This document shows positions 58,655 to 64,000 of a DNA stretch of 64,000 nucleotides, in pieces. A program made the position numbers and the translations under genes. Positions within the stretch are counted from its first letter, which is position 1. Each line of letters opens with the position of its first letter. The notes below the pieces were generated by a model. It worked only from the letters and a program-made list of their open reading frames with translations, did no database searches and was not told the origin of the DNA. Origin of the DNA: Pseudogemmobacter sp044142105 (lineage in GTDB: Bacteria > Pseudomonadota > Alphaproteobacteria > Rhodobacterales > Rhodobacteraceae); NCBI RefSeq assembly GCF_044142105.1, contig NZ_JBGTYM010000008.1:62001-126000 (forward strand). The letters are read 5' to 3'.

Positions 58655-59827
58655 TCAGGCTTTGGGTAGGCGGTTCTCGACCAGGGCGACAAAGTAGCTG
58701 CACCCTGCCGGAATGGCCTGATCGTTGAAATCATATGCGGGGTTGTGGCACTGGGCGCTATCGCCATTGCCCAGGAAGATATAGGCGCCGGGCCGGGCCT
58801 CGAGCATATAGGAGAAATCCTCGGCCGGCATGATCGGCGGAATGTCCCGCAGCACGGCGCCCGCGCCCGCAACGCTTTCGGCAGCGCGGATGGCATAGTC
58901 GGTTTCCCGGGCGGCATTGACCGTCACCGGATAGCCGCGCTCATAGACGACCTCGGCCGTGGCGCCATAGGCGGCAGCGGTGGCGGTCGCGACCGCCGCG
59001 ATCCGCGCTTCGGCCAGGTCGCGCAACTTCGGATCAAGCGCGCGCACCGTGCCTTCCATGACCGCGCGATTGGCGATGACGTTCGAGGCCCGGCTGTCGG
59101 TCTGGAACGTGCCGACGGTCAGCACCATGGCGGCCAGCGGATCGGCATTGCGCGCGACCACCGATTGCAGGGCCACGACCGTTGCGCAGGCAGCCAGCGT
59201 GGTGTCGACGGCCAGATGCGGCTCGGCCGCATGGCCGCCCTTGCCGGTCACGGTGATGCGAAACTCGTCGGCCGAGGCCTGCAAGGCGCCCGCCCGGATC
59301 GCGAAATGGCCGGTCGGCAGGCCGGGCGCGTTGTGCAGACCATAGACCTCGTCGATGGCGAAACGGTCCATCAGCCCGTCTTCGATCATCGCCTTGGCCC
59401 CTGCCCCGCCTTCTTCGGCGGGCTGGAAGATGCAGACCACGGTACCGTCGAAATTACGCGTCTCCGCCAAGTATTTGGCCGCGCCCAAAAGGATCGAGGT
59501 ATGGCCGTCATGGCCGCAGGCATGCATCTTGCCCGGCGTCTTCGACGCATAAGGCAGCCCGGTGATTTCCTCGATCGGCAGCGCGTCCATATCGGCGCGA
59601 AAACCCAGCGTGCGGCCCGAACTGGTGCTGCGACCGTGGATCACCGCAACCAGGCCGCTGCCGCCGATCCCTTCGACCACCTCGTCGCAGCCGAAGCTGC
59701 GGCACAGCTCGGCCACGCGCGACGAGGTGCGGGGCAGATCATACATCAGCTCGGGATATTCATGAAAATCCCGGCGCCAGCCGGTGATCTCGGGCAGAAG
59801 CTCGGCGAAACGGTTCTTGACGGGCAC
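58655..59827 (-). CDS. M20 aminoacylase/amidohydrolase, tandem copy 1
   Basis: A 390-aa paralogue of the following gene. The GTG start at 59827 (VPVKNRFAELLPEITGWRRDFHEYPELMYDLPRT) is chosen because it aligns with the other copy; the ORF's earlier ATG adds Pro-rich residues. Metal-binding blocks are MHACGHDGHTSILLGAAKYL, FQPAEEGGAGAKAMIEDGLMD and PPIMPAEDFSYML. It lies 120 bp downstream of the FAD oxidoreductase. Confidence 0.93.
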   Translation of the reverse strand: MPVKNRFAELLPEITGWRRDFHEYPELMYDLPRTSSRVAELCRSFGCDEVVEGIGGSGLVAVIHGRSTSSGRTLGFRADMDALPIEEITGLPYASKTPGKMHACGHDGHTSILLGAAKYLAETRNFDGTVVCIFQPAEEGGAGAKAMIEDGLMDRFAIDEVYGLHNAPGLPTGHFAIRAGALQASADEFRITVTGKGGHAAEPHLAVDTTLAACATVVALQSVVARNADPLAAMVLTVGTFQTDSRASNVIANRAVMEGTVRALDPKLRDLAEARIAAVATATAAAYGATAEVVYERGYPVTVNAARETDYAIRAAESVAGAGAVLRDIPPIMPAEDFSYMLEARPGAYIFLGNGDSAQCHNPAYDFNDQAIPAGCSYFVALVENRLPKA

Positions 59828-59947
59828 GGGAGGTCTCCTTTGCCGCGGGATGGTGAACCCGGGCGGCGGCGGGGGCAAGGGCTCCTTGGAGATTTCGTGT
59901 TTCGCTGCGGGAAAGAGGCGAAGACAAGCCGGAGGCGACGAGGGAGA

Positions 59948-61288
59948 CTAAAGGCTGGGACCCGGCGCGATTTTGGTGCCATCGGTGAAGCGCGACAGAC
60001 GGAAGCGCGACAGGTCGTGGCCGGCGTCTTCGCCCGCGACCAGGCTGGCCACAACCCGGCCCATGCCGGGACCGATGCCGAAACCATGGCCGCTCATCCC
60101 CGTGGCGATGGTCAGGCCCGGGATCGGCGCGTGGTCCACCACCGGCACAACATCGGGCATGGTGTCGATCATCCCCGCCCAAGCGGTGCGCAGGCTGGGG
60201 CGACCGATTCCAGGGAAGGCACTGGCGAAGCTGTCCTGCACGCGGCCCAACGTGGCCAGGTTCGGCGCGGGGTTCAGGATGCGGATCTTCTCGAAGGGCG
60301 AGAGCTGGTCCGCCGCCCAGCTCCGGGGCGTTCCCCAGGCGTCCGGGTAGCCCGACGGTGCCGCGGGCCGGAAATGCGTGGACCGGAAATCCTTTTTCAG
60401 AACAGGCAAATAGAAACCGAAGCTCGCGAAAGCATCGCGCCCGATGAAGAAATCATGTTCCGCCCCCGGGGCAAGGGTGTAGCCGCCATCCGCCCGCCGG
60501 CGGAGTGCGAAGGAATCGTCGCAAGCGGCGCCATCAAACACCTCGGGCAAGGGCCCGGTCTCGGCGACGCTGGCCAGAACGGCAAGCTGCGGGATCTTCA
60601 CCCCATGCGCGCCGAGGAACAGCCGCGACCAGGCGCCTGCGGCCACCACCACCCGCTCGGCGGCAATGCGCCCCTTCTCTGTCACCACACCCGCGATCCT
60701 GCCAGCGGCAAGATCAAGCGCCCGCACGGCGCAATTCTCGACGATCGTCACGCCGCGCGCCTGCGCGGCGGCGGCCAGCATCGGCACGGCGACCCAGGGC
60801 TCGGCCTTGGCGTCGGAGGCCGTCCAGATCGCGCCCTTCCAGGGCGCGGCGGCGCCACGGAACATGCCCAGAGCTTCACCCGCCGTCAGCATCCGCGTGT
60901 CGAGCCCATTGTCGCGGGCATGGGGCAGCCAGGCCTCGAACCCGGCGATCTCGCGCTCGGTCTGGGCCAGATACATCACGCCGGTCTGGCGGAAGCCCAA
61001 CCCCTCGCCCAATTCCTGCGCCAGCGATTTCCATATCCGCAGGCTTTCCACCATGATCGGCAATTCGCCTGCGTCGCGGCCCTGCTGGCGGATCCAGCCC
61101 CAATTGCGGCTGGATTGCTCGCCCGCGACACGGCCCTTTTCGCAAAGAGTGACCCGCAGGCCCCTTTCGGCCAGGTGCCACGCAGTCATCACGCCAATGA
61201 CGCCCGCCCCGATCACCACGACATCGGTTGCCGCCGGAAGCGGGCCAGGAAAGCGGATGGGACTGCCGTCGTGGATCGGGAAGGTCAC
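59948..61288 (-). CDS. FAD-dependent amine/D-amino-acid oxidoreductase (DadA-like)
   Basis: A 446-aa flavoprotein of the DAO family. The Rossmann motif is DVVVIGAGVIGVMTAWHLAERGLRVTLCEKGRVAGEQSSRNWGWIRQQGRD, whose SSRNWG segment is typical of this subgroup. It is closed by the C-terminal IPGLTIATGMSGHGFGIGPGMGRVVASLVAGE. The substrate is an amine or amino acid, possibly a D-amino acid. It overlaps the ArgE-like gene stop by 4 nt, so the two are cotranscribed. Confidence 0.9.
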   Translation of the reverse strand: MTFPIHDGSPIRFPGPLPAATDVVVIGAGVIGVMTAWHLAERGLRVTLCEKGRVAGEQSSRNWGWIRQQGRDAGELPIMVESLRIWKSLAQELGEGLGFRQTGVMYLAQTEREIAGFEAWLPHARDNGLDTRMLTAGEALGMFRGAAAPWKGAIWTASDAKAEPWVAVPMLAAAAQARGVTIVENCAVRALDLAAGRIAGVVTEKGRIAAERVVVAAGAWSRLFLGAHGVKIPQLAVLASVAETGPLPEVFDGAACDDSFALRRRADGGYTLAPGAEHDFFIGRDAFASFGFYLPVLKKDFRSTHFRPAAPSGYPDAWGTPRSWAADQLSPFEKIRILNPAPNLATLGRVQDSFASAFPGIGRPSLRTAWAGMIDTMPDVVPVVDHAPIPGLTIATGMSGHGFGIGPGMGRVVASLVAGEDAGHDLSRFRLSRFTDGTKIAPGPSL

Positions 61289-62442
61289 GCCAGCGTCTCC
61301 AGCAGTTTCTGCATGAAGCGATGCCCGGCCTCGAATTGCGCCACGTCGATATACTCATCGGCCTGATGCGCCTGGGCGATGTCGCCAGGGCCGCAGACAA
61401 CGGCGGAATAGCCCGCCTCCTGGAACTGCCCGGCTTCGGTGCCGTAACTGACCACGCCGGTCGCGTTGTCACCGGTAAGGCACACAACCAGCGCTTCGGC
61501 TGGGCCGTGATCTTCGGGCTTGAGGGCGGGGACGCCGAAGAAACGATCAAGGATAACCCCCGCCTCGGGGCGGCGTGCTTTCAGCGCCGCGTCCAGCCGC
61601 GCGGCTTCGGCCACGAAATCGGCAGCGATCGAGTCAAGATCATCATCCGGCGTCACCCGCATCTCGACCGCAAAGCGGCAATCGGCGGCGGTGATGTTAT
61701 GCGCCGTGCCGCCCTGGATCATGCCGACATGCAGGGTGGTGAAGGGCGGATCGAACAGGGCGCCAAGAGGTTTGCGCGGCGCAGACTGGATGGCCGCATT
61801 GCGGTCATTGATCCATTGGATCAGCCGCGCCCCCTCCATGATCGCGGAGACGCCCTGCGGCAGAAGCGAGGAATGGACCTCATAGCCCTTCACATGGACA
61901 TGATATCCGGTGCCGCCCTTATGGCCGGTGATCAGCTTCATCCGCGACGGCTCACCCACGATCACCGCGCTGCCCTTGGGCAAGACGCCCTGCATGGCGG
62001 CGATCATCGGCGGCGCGCCGGTGCAGCCGATTTCCTCGTCATAGGACAGCGCGATCTGCAGCGGGCGGTTGACGCCCTGCGCCTTGGCCCGCACCAGCGC
62101 CCAGATCGCCAAGGCATCATAGCCTTTCATGTCGCAGGTGCCGCGCCCGAAAAGCCGCCCGTCGCGTTCGGTGACGACCCAGGGGTCCGAGGTCCAGTCC
62201 TGACCGTCCACTGGTACAACATCGGTATGCCCCGACAGGACCACGGCGCCTTCGACCCACGGGCCGACATGGGCAAAGAGCGCGGCTTTCTGCCGGTCTT
62301 CGTTCCAGTGGCGATGGCTTTCGATGCCATGGCCCGCAAGATACCCCTCAAGCCAATCGATCAGGTCAAGATTCGAGCGCCGACTCACTGTCGGAAAGTT
62401 GACCAGCCGGTCAAGAATCTGACGTGGCGTCAGTTCGTCCAT
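61285..62442 (-). CDS. argE: Acetylornithine deacetylase-like M20 enzyme
   Basis: A 385-aa M20A enzyme starting MDELTPRQILDRLVNFPTVSRRSNLDLIDWLEGYLAGHGI. Metal ligands are visible: VLSGHTDVVPVDGQDW (His, Asp), GRGTCDMKGYDA, SYDEEIGCTGAP (Glu-Glu), and a late His in QAHQADEYIDVAQF. It matches ArgE in length and motifs. Its place beside an FAD oxidase and aminoacylases suggests a catabolic N-acyl amino acid role as well as arginine synthesis. The substrate is not settled. Confidence 0.85.
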   Translation of the reverse strand: MDELTPRQILDRLVNFPTVSRRSNLDLIDWLEGYLAGHGIESHRHWNEDRQKAALFAHVGPWVEGAVVLSGHTDVVPVDGQDWTSDPWVVTERDGRLFGRGTCDMKGYDALAIWALVRAKAQGVNRPLQIALSYDEEIGCTGAPPMIAAMQGVLPKGSAVIVGEPSRMKLITGHKGGTGYHVHVKGYEVHSSLLPQGVSAIMEGARLIQWINDRNAAIQSAPRKPLGALFDPPFTTLHVGMIQGGTAHNITAADCRFAVEMRVTPDDDLDSIAADFVAEAARLDAALKARRPEAGVILDRFFGVPALKPEDHGPAEALVVCLTGDNATGVVSYGTEAGQFQEAGYSAVVCGPGDIAQAHQADEYIDVAQFEAGHRFMQKLLETLA

Positions 62443-62679
62443 GGCAATGCCCCCAGATGTAGTGGCCAACCTTCACCTTGGCCCTAAAGCTGTCAAGTCC
62501 TCGCAATTTGACCGACAGACACTGCAATATGCCGGGGATTTCAGATGGATTTGCCCGGCACAAACAGGATTGATAGAGGGAGAAAAATCGGGAAAAGTCG
62601 TGAAACGCGGCGGGACCTGGGCATAACCCGGCCTGAAATCCGAAGAAAAACAAGAAGAAGACTACACGGGGAGAACTTC

Positions 62680-63696
62680 ATGCCCGATGGGGCGCAGCCT
62701 GTCCTTGATGTCAGGGGCCTGAAGACCGTTTTCCGCACTCGTGCGGGAGAGATCCATGCCGTGAATGACGTTAGCTTCGCCTTGCAGAGGGGCGAATTGC
62801 TGGGCGTCGTGGGTGAGAGTGGCTCGGGTAAATCGGTGACGATGATGTCGCTCTTGCGGCTCCTGCCGATGCCTCCGGCCGAGATTCGGGCCGGCCAGGC
62901 GCTCTTAGGCGGCACCGACATTCTCAAGGTCGGGCCGGAGGAGCTGCGCGCCATTCGTGGCGGCAAGATCGGCTTTGTCTTCCAGGACCCGATGACCAGC
63001 CTCAACCCGGTCTTTACCGTCGGCAACCAGATCATGGAGCCCCTGCGCAAGCACCTGGGGATGGACAAGAAGCAGGCGGCAGACCGGGCGACGGAATTGC
63101 TTGAACTGGTCGGCATTCCCGATGCGCGGCGGCGGCTGGGCGATTATCCGCACCAGTTCTCGGGCGGGATGCGGCAGCGGGTGATGATCGCCATCGCCCT
63201 GGCCTGTGACCCCGAAGTGCTGATCGCCGATGAGCCGACAACCGCGTTGGACGTGACCATCCAGGCGCAGATTCTGGAATTGGTGAAGGACCTTCGCCAG
63301 AAGCTTGGCATGGCGATCATCTGGATCACACATGATCTGGGCGTGATCGCGGGCATCGCCGACCGGGTGATGGTGATGTATGGTGGCCAGGTGGCCGAAG
63401 AAGCCCCGGTCAAGGAGCTGTTCGCCCGACCGCAGCACCCCTATACCCGGGCGCTTCTGAAAACGATCCCGAAGATTTCCGGCGCGCGCGAGGCCCGGCT
63501 GAAGGTGATCGAGGGGCAGCCGCCCATCATGTCCGCCACCCCGGTAGCATGCCCCTTCCGGCACCGCTGCGAATATCGCTTCGACCGGTGCGATGTGGAA
63601 AATCCCGCCTTGCGCGGCGTCAGCCCCGGCCATGCCGTGGCCTGCCACTGGACCGCCCCGGCCGGGGCCCCTGCAGAGGGGGTGGTTCATGCTTGA
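62680..63696 (+). CDS. Di/oligopeptide ABC transporter ATP-binding protein (OppD/DppD type)
   Basis: A 338-aa ATPase. The ATG at 62680 (MPDGAQPVLDVRGLKTVF) follows a GGGGAGA ribosome-binding site. Walker A is GVVGESGSGKSVTMM, the Q-loop is FVFQDPMTSLNPV, the ABC signature is FSGGMRQRVMIAIAL, and Walker B is VLIADEPTTALD. The C-terminal Cys-rich OppD domain is PFRHRCEYRFDRCDVENP. It overlaps the second ATPase gene by 8 nt. The 237-bp upstream gap to the ArgE-like gene is AT-richer near 62580-62660 and should hold the promoter. Confidence 0.95.
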   Translation: MPDGAQPVLDVRGLKTVFRTRAGEIHAVNDVSFALQRGELLGVVGESGSGKSVTMMSLLRLLPMPPAEIRAGQALLGGTDILKVGPEELRAIRGGKIGFVFQDPMTSLNPVFTVGNQIMEPLRKHLGMDKKQAADRATELLELVGIPDARRRLGDYPHQFSGGMRQRVMIAIALACDPEVLIADEPTTALDVTIQAQILELVKDLRQKLGMAIIWITHDLGVIAGIADRVMVMYGGQVAEEAPVKELFARPQHPYTRALLKTIPKISGAREARLKVIEGQPPIMSATPVACPFRHRCEYRFDRCDVENPALRGVSPGHAVACHWTAPAGAPAEGVVHA

Positions 63697-64000
63697 CGCA
63701 AACCCGCAACCGCTGGTTCAGGTCCAAGACCTGAAGATGTATTTCCCGATCCGCTCGGGCCTGCTGCGCATTCATACCGGCGATGTAAAGGCGGTGGACG
63801 GCGTGTCCTTCTCGATCCGCGCTGGCGAGACGCTGGGCCTGGTGGGCGAGTCGGGATGCGGCAAATCGACCGTGGGGCGCGCCCTTCTGCGGCTTTACGA
63901 GCCGACGGCGGGCAAGGTGGTGATTGACGGCGAGGATGTCGCCAGTCTTTCCACCGAAAAGTTGCGGCGCAAGCGCCCGACCATGCAGATGGTGTTCCAG
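63689..64000 (+). CDS. Di/oligopeptide ABC transporter ATP-binding protein (OppF/DppF type), partial
   Basis: Truncated by the window edge after 104 codons. It starts MLDANPQPLVQVQDLKMYFPIRSGLLRIHTGDVKAVDGVSFSI, the N-terminus typical of OppF, with Walker A GLVGESGCGKSTVGRALLRLY and the beginning of the Q-loop MQMVFQ. It overlaps the upstream ATPase by 8 nt. The permease genes probably lie beyond the right edge. Confidence 0.93.
   Translation, partial: MLDANPQPLVQVQDLKMYFPIRSGLLRIHTGDVKAVDGVSFSIRAGETLGLVGESGCGKSTVGRALLRLYEPTAGKVVIDGEDVASLSTEKLRRKRPTMQMVFQ

Noticed and set aside
58745..61366. Very long plus-strand ORF (873 codons)
   Set aside because: It lies antisense to the M20 and FAD-oxidoreductase genes, which have full motif sets; its translation is His/Arg/Gly-rich without any recognisable motif.

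Overview
The window is a dense, high-GC chromosomal segment of an alphaproteobacterium, most likely a member of the Rhodobacteraceae (Rhodobacterales). The evidence is: an aa3 cytochrome oxidase cluster in ctaC-ctaB-ctaG-ctaE-SURF1 order; a direct-repeat GTTC-N7-GTTC SOS box of the alphaproteobacterial type; a tRNA-His without G-1 that has G1:U72 and A73; a SAM-II riboswitch on a methionine gene; an FNR/FnrL-type box near the oxidase genes; a VPLPA-CTERM protein; and several families mostly seen in Rhodobacterales (DUF6446-like, DUF2927, DUF6324). No phage, insertion sequence, rRNA or CRISPR array was seen. The genus cannot be fixed by eye.

Layout. 1-7.7 kb (mostly minus): glyQ and its neighbour, a plus-strand exported SPOR/peptidoglycan-binding/trypsin-like protein whose catalytic triad looks lost, trkH, a small membrane ORF, folE2, and metZ behind a SAM-II riboswitch with its own terminator. 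7.8-15.4 kb: a plus-strand hydrolase and TPR protein, then a minus-strand ftsY cluster (ftsY, exported protein, EamA transporter, yciB, membrane protein) and a YhhN-family gene. 15.4-22.5 kb: an AlkB-like hydroxylase, two tandem small exported paralogues, xseA, purD, a flavin reductase, a GNAT and an EcsC-family protein. 22.7-27.2 kb: a yefM-yoeB toxin-antitoxin pair with a classical operator, then a purine-salvage cluster (mtnP, DUF2927, SDR-DoxX fusion, DUF2269, apt). 27.4-38.9 kb: a beta-helix membrane protein, lysC, a hydrolase, ptsP (EI-Ntr), a glycolate/D-lactate dehydrogenase-type flavoenzyme, an MBL-fold protein, DUF1697, GNAT and an M16 peptidase. 39-46 kb: thrC, SURF1, an insulated VPLPA-CTERM gene and the cytochrome oxidase operon, whose upstream region carries the FNR-type box. 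46-56 kb: tldD, tex, tRNA-His, a MarR-GNAT fusion, DUF6324, SOS-controlled mmcB, a DUF481 outer-membrane protein, a LysR regulator and the proteasome-like Anbu peptidase. 56-64 kb: trmO-msrA-msrB, two tandem M20 aminoacylases, an FAD amine/amino-acid oxidoreductase, an ArgE-like deacetylase and the start of a dipeptide ABC transporter.

Most of the content is core metabolism. The less ordinary signals are regulatory: the riboswitch-terminator, the SOS box inside a promoter that predicts a leaderless mmcB mRNA, the yefM-yoeB operator, the FNR box and a 4 x 11 bp tandem repeat. Less ordinary proteins include the triad-less protease-like protein, the beta-helix membrane protein, the insulated VPLPA-CTERM gene inside the oxidase operon and an Anbu proteasome homologue without its usual partners. 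Starts were often moved inward from the longest ORF on ribosome-binding-site or family evidence.
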